Source: Chamaecrista fasciculata (Eukaryota > Streptophyta > Magnoliopsida > Fabales > Fabaceae). Taken from it: a DNA stretch of 64,000 nt. Shown here in pieces: positions 31,358 through 42,975 of the stretch; the stretch's first letter is position 1; each line of letters starts with the position of its first letter. Both the position numbers and the translations under genes were made by a program. Below the pieces are notes generated by a model. That model saw only the letters and a program-made list of their open reading frames with translations. It made no database searches and had not been told where the DNA came from. The stretch spans positions 1 to 64,000 of the forward strand of contig QANZ01048088.1 in the NCBI GenBank assembly GCA_003254925.1, written 5' to 3'.

Positions 31358-34300
31358 AGACCAGGAGCTCTATAAGTTAAATGGGACGAACTTCCTCGAT
31401 TGGTTTCGTACTTTGAGGATTGTTCTAACCCAAGAAAGGAAGTTTTATGTCCTAGAAAACCCTCCCCTTGAAGAGCCTGCCAACGACGCTCCAAGAACTC
31501 AAAGAACTGCTTATGAGAAGCACTTCAATGACTCTGTGGACGTTGCTTGCCTGATGCTAGCCACAATGGTTCTAGAGTTGCAAAAGAACATGGAATTGTT
31601 GACGGCTTTTGAGATGGTCACACATCTTAAGGAAATGTTCCAGCAGCAGGCTATGCAAGAGAGGTTTGAGACCACTAAGGCTCTACACTCTTGCAAGATG
31701 GCTGAAGGTGCATCCGTTAGTACCCATGTCTAGAAGATGAAGGGGTACATAGATCACCTTAGTAGGTTGGGATTTCCCATTACTCCAAAGCTTGCGACGT
31801 ATTTGATCCTAAACTCGCTGCCTAGAAGTTATGACCAGTTTGTCATGAACTTCAATATGAACGGAATGGAGAAATCAATTTCTGAGCTGCATGGGATGCT
31901 CAAGACTGCTGAGGCATCCATTAAAATGGCACCTGACACAGTCTTGATGGTTCAGAAAAACCAGGGGAAAGGGAAGGGCAAAGGAAAGAGGAAGGGTAAA
32001 GCTCTGATTGGTGAGACCAAGCCAGGGGACAAGCCTAACCCACAACCTGCGAAGAAGGCAAAGCCTTCAAAGGATGCGATTTGCTTTTTCTGCCAAAACC
32101 CAGGACATTGGAAGAGAAATTGCAAATTGTATTTGGAAGATCAAAAGAAGAAGAAGAGCGGTGAGGCCTCTACTTCAGGTATCTTTGTTATAGACGTTCA
32201 CTTTTCTACCTTAACCACTTGGGTATTAGATACAACATGTGGTTCTCACATTTGTAAAAATGTGCAGGGTCTTAAAGACAATAGAAAGCTGGACAGAAGC
32301 GAGGTAGACCTGCGCGTGGGCAATGGAGCAAGAGTTGCTGCTGTTGCTGTGGGAACATACGAGCTTGTGTTGCCCTCTGGGCTTATTTTCATTTTGAATA
32401 ATTGTTATTACGTACCTTCATTGAGTTTAAACATTATTTCTCTTTCTTATTTGGATAAGGAAGGTTTTACATGTGTAAACGACAATGGAAGGTGTTCTAT
32501 TTATAAAGACAATGTTTTATTTGCTTATGGTGATTTGCAAGATAATCATTACGTCTTAAAATTGGAACGACAACATGATAACATTATCTATAACATTGAT
32601 ACCAAAAGGATTAAGATTAACGAATCAAATCCTACGTACATTTGGCATTGTCGTTTAGGCCATATAAACGAGAAACGCCTAGAGAAGCTCCATAAAGATG
32701 GACTTCTAAGCTCATTTGATTTTGAATCATATGATGCTTGCGAATCTTGTTTACTTGGTAAAATGATAAAGGCGCCCTTCACTGGCCACAGTGAGAGAGC
32801 ACCTGACTTATTGGGAATCATACATAGTGATGTATGTGGACCCATGAATACTCAAGCTAGGGGTGGTTACTCATACTTCATAACATTCACTGATGACTTC
32901 AGTAGGTATGATTATGTCTACCTAATGAAGCACAAGTCAGAGTCTTTTGAAATGTTCAAAAGATTTCAAAGTGAATTAGAGAACCAACTTGGCAAGAAAA
33001 TCAAAGTCCTTCGATCCGATCGAGGAGGCGAGTATTTGAGCCAAGAGTTTATTGATCATCTTAGAAGTTGTGGAATAGTCTCACAACTTACCCCTCCTGG
33101 AACACCACAGTGGAATGGTGTTTTTGAGAGGAGGAATCGGACTTTATTAGACATGGTCCGATCTATGAGGAGTCAGGCTGATCTTCCGCCATCCTTTTGG
33201 GGGCATGCTCTAGAAACTGTTGCGTTCACACTTAACCGTGTTCCGTCTAAGGCAGTTGAGAAGACACCATATGAGATATGGACTGGGAAGAGGCCTAGTT
33301 TGTCTTACCTCAAGGTTTGGGGATGTGAAGTTTATGTTAAGCAACAACCTAACGATAAACTGTCTCCCAAATCCCTAAAGTGTTTGTAGTCAGAAATGGA
33401 TTCTTTCTAGAAAAGGATTTTGTCTCCAAGAGAGACAGTGGGAGTAAGATAGATCTTGAAGAGGTTCAAGATCCACAAGACACTGTAGAGGCGCAGACAA
33501 AAACTAGAGAAGAGCCACAAGACGTTGTGGGAGCTCCTCTAGTAGCACAAGGACCACGAAGGTCTGATAGAAAACGTTCTCAACCTCAAAGATATGGATT
33601 TTTGATGACTGAGAACAAGGATTTGTTGCTCATGGAGCGTGGTGAGCCTACCACCTATCAAGAAGCTATTGTGGGTCCCAACTCTGAAAAATGGGTTGAA
33701 GCCATGAAGGCAGAGATGCAATCCATGTACGACAATAAGGTATGGACCTTAGTCGATCCACCTGAAGGTGTAAAAGCCGTAGGGTGCAAGTGGGTTTTCA
33801 AAGAGAAAACCGACATGGATGGCAACGATAATGTCTTTAAGGCCATGCTAGTTGCAAAGGGGTTCACACAACGTCATGGTATTGACTATGATGAAACATT
33901 TCCCCAGTTGCAATGGCCAAGTTCATTAGGATCCTCCTTGCCATAGCCGCATATTATGACTACGAGATATGGCAAATGGATGTCAAAACAACATTCCTTA
34001 ATGGAAGGCTGCCTGAAGATGTGTACATGACACAACCTGAGGGGTTTGATTGTCCAGAGGAATCAGAGAAGGTGTGCAAACTGCAGAGATCCATTTATGG
34101 ATTGAAGCAAGCATCCCGGAGTTGGAATCATCGTTTTGATGAGGTAGTCAAAGAGTTTGACTTCTTGCAAAACCCTGATGAGCCTTGTGTTTACAAGAAG
34201 GTTAGTGGGAGCACGATTGTATTCTTGGTGCTCTATGTCGATGACATATTGCTCATTGGGAATGATGTTCCTACCTTGGAGATTGTGAAATCTTGGTTGA

Positions 34301-35225
34301 AAAATCATTCTCGATGAAGGACTTAGGAGAAGCTGCTTACATTCTAGGCATCAAGATCTATAGAGATAGATCTCGAAGGCTTCTTGGATTAAGTCAGAGT
34401 ACATACTTGGATAAGGTACTGAAACGGTTCAGTATGCAAGCTTCCAAAAAGGGATTCATACCGATGAATCATGGTTTAGTCCTGAGCAAGAATCAGTGTC
34501 CCAAGACACTTGATGAGCGAGGGCGCATGAGTGACATCCCTTATGCTTCGGCAATAGGATCCATCATGTATGCCATGCTGTGTACTCGACCAGATGTGTC
34601 GTTTGCCCTAAGTATGACGAGCCGGTTCCAACAAGACCCTGGTGAGGATCATTGGACCGCTGTAAAAAACATCCTTAAGTACTTGAGAAGGACTAAGGAT
34701 GAATTCTTGGTTTATGGTGTAACTGATGAAGAGCTATGTGTAATTGGTTACACAGATGCCAGTTTTCAAACCGACCAAGATGATTTTAAATCGCAGTCTG
34801 GATACGTGTTTCTCTTGAACGGTGGCAGCGTGAGTTGGAAAAGTTCCAAGCAGAGCACGATTGCTGATTCTACAACGGAGGCTGAGTATATAGCAGCATC
34901 AGATGCAGCAAAGGAGGCTGTACGGATTAGGAAGTTCATTGCTGAGCTTGGTGTGGTTCTGACCATTGCTGATCCTATAACCTTGTATTGTGACAATAGC
35001 GGTGCTATTACACAAGCCAAGGAGCCTCGGTCCCACCAAAGGACCAAACATATACTTAGACGTTATCACCTTGTTAGAGAGATGGTTGACAGAGGTGATG
35101 TCAAGATATGTAAAGTAGCTGGCGAGGATAATGTTGCCGATCCTCTTACGAAACCTCTTGCACGGGTCATACATGAACGCCATGTAACGTCGATGGGGAT
35201 TAGACACATTAATGGATGTACCTAG
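31358..35225 (+). pseudogene. Ty1/copia gag-pol polyprotein, 5'-truncated with frameshifts
   Basis: The frame opens inside gag (ELYKLNGTNFLDWFRTLRIV) at the junction with LTR X. A TAG at 31731-31733 interrupts gag. The frame 31737-33389 then has a CCHC knuckle (Cys116, Cys119, His124, Cys129), a protease site read as DTT where DTG is expected (165-167), and integrase with HHCC (His304, His309, Cys335, Cys338) and catalytic Asp365, Asp428, Glu464. A deletion of roughly 60 bp near 33380 shifts into 33380-33946. A 1-nt shift near 33905 leads to the RT frame 33913-34317 (YVDDILLIGND), and another near 34300 leads to RT end and RNase H (34293-35225: YTDASFQTD, TTEAEYIAA, LYCDNSGA). These proteins would package, copy and integrate the element. 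The protease change alone would disable it. Confidence 0.9.
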
Positions 35226-35261
35226 TGTAGGAACTGTTTGATTAATGATTGTACCTAGTGC

Positions 35262-35272
35262 AAGTGGGAGTT
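35262..35272 (+). other. Polypurine tract
   Basis: AAGTGGGAGTT abuts the 3' LTR start TGATGG, the expected plus-strand primer site. Confidence 0.65.
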
Positions 35273-35924
35273 TGATGGAAATTGTGCCCTAGGGCCAATC
35301 ATTTTATATGTTTGAACATATTGTTTGACTAATTTATGAATGATAAATTATGTCGTTATCATATTATTAGCATGTTTACTGTGATAACAATCCTTGACTA
35401 ATTTAGGGATTCCCTAATTAGAATTAGTAATTCCCTATTTTCAGGAATGAGACTCTATATAAAGCATACAAGTCGCATAGCCTAGTGAGAGGAAAAATTC
35501 GACTAACCCTAAAACCTTAGGGCTTAAGGCGACTTGTGCGTGTGAGAGTGAGTCTAGGTGAAAAACCCTAGAGTTGTGTGGCCAAGAAATTGGTTCTTGT
35601 GTTGCACCATTTTGTTCTTGGTGATTTCAAGAAGTGTTCTTGAAATTCCAAGATTGTAGATCGGTTCCCATAATCTCTCGGAGAAGAGATTGGAGGCTAG
35701 CACTTGAGTATCTTCCAAACTGTTCGTGTGGATCACCGACAGAGGAAGGACACGAGTCCGTGGACTTCTTAGAATTTGCAATCTTCAAGCAACCGTCTGA
35801 TTTAGGTAAACATCTCATCTCACTGGTATAAACACAAGTAGTGGATCCTATGAAGGAGATTATTAGGTTTTGTAAAAATTTTAATTTTACCTTTTCCGCT
35901 GCGCTTGCTCTATAATCTCCAACA
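35273..35924 (+). mobile_element. 3' LTR of the copia element, short form of family L (652 bp)
   Basis: It starts TGATGGAAATTGTGCCCTAG and ends AATCTCCAACA. Its 5' 130 bp and 3' 470 bp match the long LTRs at 44579-46956, 49916-52302, 55631-57668, 62428-64000 and 1-1018, but it lacks their central block. A TATA box (TATATAAA, 35456-35463) precedes the AAGTCGCATAGC segment. The matching 5' LTR is missing. Linkage to gag-pol identifies family L as Ty1/copia. Confidence 0.85.
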
Positions 35925-35971
35925 TATGATTCCCGAGAATGAAAAAGTAATCTGTGTACCAAACGCCCCCT
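35925..35971. other. 47-bp unmatched segment between copia LTR and family-Y LTR
   Basis: This segment matches neither neighbouring LTR. It may be target DNA from an intermediate rearrangement. Confidence 0.4.
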
Positions 35972-36460
35972 TAGAACTAAGAACAATCAATGAATAAACA
36001 TAATTAAAGAACAACTCCCTGGACTATGAAGAATGATGAACTCCGGCTTCCTTCATGATACTCCTCTAGGATGAAGAACGTTTAGGCTCTCATCATGGAG
36101 ATCTATTGACAGCTACTCTACTCTACTCTACTCTACTCTACTCTGCCTCCAGTTGAGGTGCTAGGGCGTTTCTGAGCTGTGCTCTCGCTACTAGGATGAT
36201 TTGAGCGTGGAATAGCGCTCTCTATTTATAGTCCTGAGTAGTGTGCTTGGTCCGCAAGTCCTGATCATCCAAATTATATATTTAAGCTTCAGAATATTCT
36301 GCGCCGTGTGATTTCCCACTTGGGCCGTTGGCTCAAAGTGACGGCGCAACGTAATATTGCGCTGAAGATATTTGGTGACGTTATATCTCTCTCAGATTCT
36401 TGCGCCGCGGGATTTACCTATTTTGCGCCGGCGGCTCATCCAACGGCACAAGATCAATTT
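35972..36460 (-). mobile_element. Family-Y LTR fragment, fused to gag-like gene
   Basis: It matches 40978-41550 of the intact minus-strand LTR ('ttagaactaagaacaatc', TGATGAACTCCGGCTTCC, the GC-rich modules, TATAAATA at 36223-36230). An expanded (CTACT)n run at about 36113-36146 has roughly seven units against four in the other copy. At 36455-36460 it passes directly into the C-terminal coding part of the gag-like gene, so a deletion removed the intervening internal region and the LTR's outer end. Confidence 0.75.
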
Positions 36461-37708
36461 CTCGACAATCCTCACAAGACCCGATGCTCCCACAAGTACA
36501 TCTAGACATGGGCAAGGGGACATCAAGGAAGACCTCATCACATTCAAGAGTATCAAAATCTTGCATTCCAATTTCATCTTGTGTAATGGGATCTTCCATT
36601 GTAACTGTATCATCACAAGAAAAGGAAAGAGGGGTAACAGAAATAAAATGATCAATCAAAGTCGTGTTACCTCCATCTTTGAAACTTTCCTTGGCTAATT
36701 CTTCGTCTCCTTCTAGATTTTCTTCTACTTGCTCCAACACTATGCCTTTTTCGTTTGCTCATAATCTCGTTGTATGCGTCAAGTACTGCATCGTGACCAT
36801 AGTTATGAAATGTGGTTTCGGGGTCGTGGTCATGATTGCGATCGAGGTAATCCATTAAGTCAGAGTAACTGACGTAAGTATCACTAGATCCAAAAGTATC
36901 GGGTTGTTGCATGTCATCCCAATCCTCATCTTCACTATCTTCCTCGTCTAGCTCCAATTCCTCGTCTGTAATGGAAGAGAACGTTGGAGTTTTCTCAAAC
37001 TCCAAATCAATACTTTCTTCGCATCGAGATTTGATCACTTCCAAGTCAGAGTGAGTTAGGAGGTCAGGCAAGGGAGTAGGGGAGTCATTGCGTGCAACAG
37101 TATTAGATGTGTGAGTTATAGTATTGTCTTGCATCACATGGTTCTCCTCGTTGTATTAGATTTGACCTACATCATCATGAGAGAACGAGGAGTAGGTAAT
37201 AGAAGGAATACTACTAATAGTGCTATCCTCATTATTGCTATCTTCCTCGCATGATGGTTTGCTCTCCTTGACTTGGTGATCATATTGTTGATGGCTATTG
37301 GTGTTTTGACCTTGGTCATTTTCATGATACTCAGCCGTTCTTGATTGCAGGGCAGCATCCTTTTTCCTTTGGATTAAGACATCAAAGTAATCGAGTGTCT
37401 GCTGAAGGTCGTCATACCTTTCTTGAAGCCATTGGTCAAACTCTTGTCTCCGCTTTTGACTTTCCTTTTCTACTTCCATTTTCTCGAGTGCCCTTTGAAG
37501 AGAGTTTTCCTTGTGTTGGTTTGTGCGGTCATGGGACTTAGGGGAGCAATATTGACTAGGAGAATAATAATTAAAAGAATTATAATAAGGAGAATGATTA
37601 TAATTATAAGAATTCGATGGATTATAGCGATTATAATCATTATAAGAAGAATTATTATAATTAGAAGAAGAATCATAATTATAATTATAATTATGAGTAT
37701 AATAATTA
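36460..37708 (-). pseudogene. Gag-like low-complexity protein, second copy, broken
   Basis: Homologous to 24266-25872. On the minus strand it starts in an Asn/Tyr-rich segment (YNDYNRYNPSNSYNYNHSPY), then a charged coiled-coil-like segment (LEKMEVEKESQKRRQEFD), then the acidic part (DTYVSYSDLMDYLDRNHDHD). A TAG at 37156-37158 splits it where copy 1 reads through, and a frameshift near 36755 moves the last part (LEGDEELAKESFKDGGNT) to another frame. Its N-terminus is cut by the insertion beginning at 37709. The two copies carry different lesions, which supports a once-functional gene. Confidence 0.65.
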
Positions 37709-38736
37709 GGGTAAATTGCAATTTGGTACCCTGTGGTTAGGGGCGGTTCCCCTTTGGTACCCTGAAAGAAAAATTTTTGCATTGTGGTACCCCGTGGTTT
37801 GCTCCGTTAGCGATTTGGTACCCTGAGGTTTTTTTCTGTTAGGATTTAACGGCAAATGTTAGTTAAAATGTCAAAAATCTCCCAAAAAGTCTTCTCTTAT
37901 GCGTTTAAGTCCTTTCCCTTTACTAAAAAGATGAATGGAAGGAGAGAGACCATGGTTGAGCTCCACCACCACTGTGTTCTTATTCGTGATCTCCAAGGTT
38001 GAGCTCGACAAGCTCCTTCTTTATCACCATCCTCCTCACCACCAGCTTCCATCACTCTCTCTCTCTCAATTCCGTTGAAAATCAAATCAGGGAAGCTGGA
38101 AAGCCCGAAAAGTGGAAAATTACCCTAACTTGTCCACCATTGACGTATTCTTCAAGCACTGAAACTTCTCTGTTTCTGCATTTCTGTTAGACACAACACG
38201 AAATTCAAACCAACCGAGTCACAAATCCATTCACATTGTAATGGTTCAACACAAAAGAAAGTGCTAAAGTTTCGTGAAATTCAAAATTAATAAAAATTGA
38301 AATTGGGGCAAGTGCCATGCTTGAGATGCTCGGAGGCGGAGAAAACGGCGTCGCACAGAGAGCATCGGAGTTTCACGGCTTAGAGTCGTGGCAGCGGTTG
38401 TCTTTGTGGTTGGAGAAAGAACGATTTGGGGTTTATTGGAGAAAGAACGATTTCGTTTTGATTGGATCACATACTGTCGGTGGAAACAGCGTCGGATTCG
38501 GTGCATTTAGCTGGGGAATACAGGCGGTGGGGGAGGTGGCTGGAGTTTGAATTTCAGATGCGTGGCCATGGCGGAGGTGGAGAGAGAGAGAGAGAGAGAT
38601 TTTTTGGTGAGAAATCAATTAAAAACCCAAGTTATTTCTTCTTTCTTACATTTTGGTTTTTTTATAAAGAAAAAGGTCCTTGATGTAAAAAATTTAAACT
38701 TTTAGGAGTTGAAAATTAATTTTATCTTTTTTTTTA
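37709..38736. mobile_element. Pack-MULE-like element, one end visible, runs into the gap
   Basis: It starts GGGTAAATTGCAATTTGGTA, followed by four GGTACCCTG-type repeats, like the MITE at 26657. Beyond about 37900 the sequence becomes GC-richer and gene-like: a 'gagctccaccaccactgtg' segment, then 38317-38560, open on both strands with an in-frame AGAAAGAACGATTT duplication, and a (GA)n tract near 38580-38600. The other terminus should be within or beyond the gap. The captured sequence is not recognised. Confidence 0.5.
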
Positions 38737-39512
38737 NNNNNNNNNNNNNNNNNNNNNNNNNNNNNNNNNNNNNNNNNNNNNNNNNNNNNNNNNNNNNNNN
38801 NNNNNNNNNNNNNNNNNNNNNNNNNNNNNNNNNNNNNNNNNNNNNNNNNNNNNNNNNNNNNNNNNNNNNNNNNNNNNNNNNNNNNNNNNNNNNNNNNNNN
38901 NNNNNNNNNNNNNNNNNNNNNNNNNNNNNNNNNNNNNNNNNNNNNNNNNNNNNNNNNNNNNNNNNNNNNNNNNNNNNNNNNNNNNNNNNNNNNNNNNNNN
39001 NNNNNNNNNNNNNNNNNNNNNNNNNNNNNNNNNNNNNNNNNNNNNNNNNNNNNNNNNNNNNNNNNNNNNNNNNNNNNNNNNNNNNNNNNNNNNNNNNNNN
39101 NNNNNNNNNNNNNNNNNNNNNNNNNNNNNNNNNNNNNNNNNNNNNNNNNNNNNNNNNNNNNNNNNNNNNNNNNNNNNNNNNNNNNNNNNNNNNNNNNNNN
39201 NNNNNNNNNNNNNNNNNNNNNNNNNNNNNNNNNNNNNNNNNNNNNNNNNNNNNNNNNNNNNNNNNNNNNNNNNNNNNNNNNNNNNNNNNNNNNNNNNNNN
39301 NNNNNNNNNNNNNNNNNNNNNNNNNNNNNNNNNNNNNNNNNNNNNNNNNNNNNNNNNNNNNNNNNNNNNNNNNNNNNNNNNNNNNNNNNNNNNNNNNNNN
39401 NNNNNNNNNNNNNNNNNNNNNNNNNNNNNNNNNNNNNNNNNNNNNNNNNNNNNNNNNNNNNNNNNNNNNNNNNNNNNNNNNNNNNNNNNNNNNNNNNNNN
39501 NNNNNNNNNNNN
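38737..39512. other. Assembly gap (776 N)
   Basis: An unbroken run of N. Apparent open frames across it are artefacts. Confidence 0.99.
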
Positions 39513-40272
39513 TACAAATTAAACTTTAAAAAAATTTAAAAATTTTTGAAAAAAATTTATTTATTTATTTATTTTGAAATATTTTTTTTAATTTAAAATT
39601 TAAAATTAAAAAAAATTAAATTTCAAACTTTAAATTTAAAATTTTTTTTCGAAAATATTTTTAAATAAAAGAAATAAATCTATTCTAGAAGATTCAATCA
39701 AGAATCAAATTAAAAGAATCTTGAAAGAATCAAGATTTGAAATTTTAAAATATCTTTATTTTTTTTTCTCAAAAGTCAAATAAAATCTTTTTTCCTAAAG
39801 ATCTAGCCAAGAATCAAATTTGAAAGGTTATCAACTAAAGATTTAATCAATATTTAAATTAAAGAAAGAGTTTGGGTAGAATGAAGATTTAGAAAAAGAT
39901 ATTCTTTAATTTTTGAATATATATTTTTTTTTATATATATATAGAAACGAAAATATTAAAATTATAATATTTGAAATTTAAAAATCTTAATTCAAAAAGA
40001 TCCAATCAAAAATCAAATTGAAAAGATATCCAATCAATTCAAATTTCAAATTGAAAATGAATCCTACTAGAATCAAGGTTTAAAATTTAAAATTTTTTTG
40101 AAAATTAATTTTTTTTAATTAATGAAAAACGAAATTAATAAGAAAAACACAATGTAGATGCAATCCTACTATGATCCTAGATCTAATGCAATTATAATAT
40201 ACAACTATATGAATGCAAATCCTGAATTCAAAGAATTTACACAAATAATAACCGTTATCCTTAATTAGAAGT
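39513..40272 (-). other. Leader of the second family-Y element, AT-rich
   Basis: Read on the minus strand, 40272-40160 matches the leader of the first element (23841-23960). The rest is very AT-rich sequence of the same kind as 23990-24240. No coding region. Confidence 0.6.
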
Positions 40273-40290
40273 TCCCCGGCAACGACGCCA
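40273..40290 (-). other. Primer binding site (tRNA-Asp type), family Y
   Basis: On the minus strand TGGCGTCGTTGCCGGGGAA matches the Athila-type tRNA-Asp site with one substitution and lies a few bases inside the LTR end at 40298. Confidence 0.75.
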
Positions 40291-40297
40291 AATTTGA

Positions 40298-41818
40298 TGC
40301 GGACACCCGTCGTAAGGTGTCCAGCGGATCAAATTAATAATAATACTTGAGCCTCGCAAGTATTACTATATTTATTAGAATATAGTATAGATGCTAACCC
40401 AAGGTCGAATCTCTCGCGGAACTTCGTGGTTAAAGATAACTATTATTTATATGAATATCTATGAACTTAGGTGACGCTATAAAGATAATTATAAGAACAA
40501 TTATATAAGCGATGAACAAACAATAATATAAAGATATCCTAGGGAATAATCATGAATTCTACCATCCTAGTTTATAAAGATACGGAATTGAAGTGTCACT
40601 TTAATTATGTAAAGAACCATATTCAAAGATATTAATCCGAAACTTCAAATATAATAGACTAAGAATGGTGAAAGATATAAGATTATGATAGATCACTCAA
40701 CCAAACTAGGTTATGAGCAATTTGTCAAAGCTCTTCCGGGCAATCTATATTATTGCCACATCGGAACAATAAACAAATAAAGAACAATCCTAATTATATT
40801 TTCTAAGATAGATAGAACACTCTTCATAACCAATCATGTAAACATGCTTAAAGAGCAAACTTTATTAATCTTGAAAGAGATAAACTCCAGGAATATCAAG
40901 ATTTTATTCTCTAATAAAGTTATGAACTATAAATCCAAACATATAAATGTATCTTTGAAATAAAACACTTAGAACTAAGAACAATCAATGAATAAACATA
41001 ATTAAACAACAACTCCCTGGACTATGAAGAACGATGAACTCCGGCTTCCTTCATGATACTCCTCTAAGATGAAGAACGTTTAGGCTCTCATCATGGAGAC
41101 CTATTGACAGCTACTCTACTCTAGTCTACTCTGCCTCCAGTTGAGGTGCTAGGGCGTTTCTGAGCTGTGCTCTCGCTACTGGGATGATTTGAGAGTGGAA
41201 TGGCGCTCTCTATTTGTAGTCCTGAGTAGTGTGCTTGGTCCGCAAGTCAAGGAACAATTTTGGACTTGGGCCGTTGCTTGAGCCGGCGGCCCAACACGGA
41301 AGCGCACTGAAATATCTGCGATATTTCGATTATATCTTCATATCTTGAATCCTGACCGTCCAAATTATATATTTAAGCTTCAGAATATTCTGCGCCGCGA
41401 GATTTCCCACTTGGGCCGTTGGCTCAAAGTGACGGCGCAACGTAATATTGTGCTGAAGATATTTGCTGACGTCATATCTCTCTCAGATACTTGCGCTGTA
41501 GGATTTACCTATTTTGCGCCCGTGACTCATCCAACGACACAAGATCATCTTGTGTGATTTGATATCTTCTCGTTGATTCAAGATGATTCGATTCCCTCTT
41601 TGTTAGACCCTGTTTGGATATCTGAAACACTAAAAATCCATTAAATAGCACTTATTTATAAAATACAATAAATAAACGCTAAATAATCAATTTTATCCAC
41701 TTTATTATGCCATACCTTGGTGCAGCACTTAGCATATTAATTGGTCTAATTACAATATATTATTATTGTAAACACATTAAAAGAAGGCCAAATAACATGT
41801 TCACTTTTGGGCAGATCA
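40298..41818 (-). mobile_element. 5' LTR of the second family-Y element (1521 bp)
   Basis: On the minus strand it starts TGATCTGCCCAAAAG (41818) and ends GTGTCCGCA (40298) next to the primer binding site. It matches LTR 18661-20059 over most of its length. It carries GC-rich modules of the same kind (about 41250-41300, 41395-41445, 41490-41545), though more diverged, and a mutated TATA (41211-41218). It lies inside LTR family X, whose sequence resumes at 41819. Confidence 0.8.
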
Positions 41819-42788
41819 ATGCTCAACGTTCATATGTTATCAATGTCAGCTAAGCATACTTGGAATGGTATTAATGACTATGGGAAGACCAAGGGAAATC
41901 GAGTTTCAATGAAGATAAATTGTTCTTAGCCATTGGGAATTCAAGTCAGAAACCTTCCTTATCAAGAATGCAAGACTGCTCGTCTATATAAAGCTGAAGT
42001 GTTCAAATGCTCGTGACTAATGAACTGCTGAACGATTATCATACAAGTTGCTAAGTGCTAAGAGCCGTCCATCACATTAGTTGTGCAATCCTTTGTGGAA
42101 AAGGTCTTAGTGATCCTTCACTTTGTGTGAAACCTTCTCTTTGTGAGAGAACCCTATTTCTTTCATCTCATACCTTCTTATTCGTTCATTTGTATCCTAG
42201 TGGTGGTAGGTTGTCTTCCTCGGTTGTTGTGAAACCCTAGTGGTGATCCGTTAGTGGTTGCACTGTCAGAGGAATGTTATAGGGACCTTGTTGTTACTAC
42301 CCGGTGAGGATTTGTGGTTTGGAGAAATTGTAAAAGAGAGACTTTTGAAACCTATCTGTGAGTGGTTTTCTTCCAAATTGTGACTTTGGTTAGTTTTGCC
42401 CAGTAATATAAAAATCCCTTACTTTGTGCTTGGGGACTGGACGTAGGCCTAAGAGAAAATCCTTTGTTGAGGATTAGTACCTTATTTTGAACCAGTATAA
42501 ATTGGCTGTGTTGTTCTTCTTCTCTTAACTCTTTTATATTCCGCACTTTATCTTTTACGAGTTAAGAAACTTTTTTCTTTCAGGAACTATTTTCTAATGG
42601 GTCTGTTTTCATAAGAGAAACTGTTTTCGCTAAGGAACAGTGTTCAGAAAGAAACTGCTAAAGGAATTTATCTTAGAGAAACTGTTTTTAAAGAACCGTT
42701 TAGAAATTGGTTTTCAACTTAAGGAAAAAGTTTCAATTTCCAATTCACCCCCTGTTGGTATATTATTCTTTGTGCATTCTGACTAACA
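41819..42788 (+). mobile_element. Copia-type LTR, family X (copy 3), 3' part
   Basis: It shares the segments listed for copy 1 and has a TATA box (TATATAAA, 41986-41993). It ends AATTCACCCCCTGTTGG followed by TGACTAACA at 42788, the common terminal style of plant copia LTRs. Its 5' part is cut by the family-Y LTR. Confidence 0.65.
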
Positions 42789-42975
42789 ATGAGCTTTCTA
42801 GAAAGCTCGTGAGGCCTACTTCTTTTAGCAAATTTTATTTTATTTAACCAATCTTCATCCCCTCAGACCATCATGGAGGGGTGTTGTCCTTATAATGACG
42901 AAAGTCCCTTTAGTGTGGGTTGCAATGTTGTATTAGAGATAATAGAATTGAGCCAATAGTGTACTTAAGATCTCA

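Noticed and set aside
38702..39539. Long frames across 38737-39512 on both strands
   Set aside because: They consist of N residues in the assembly gap.
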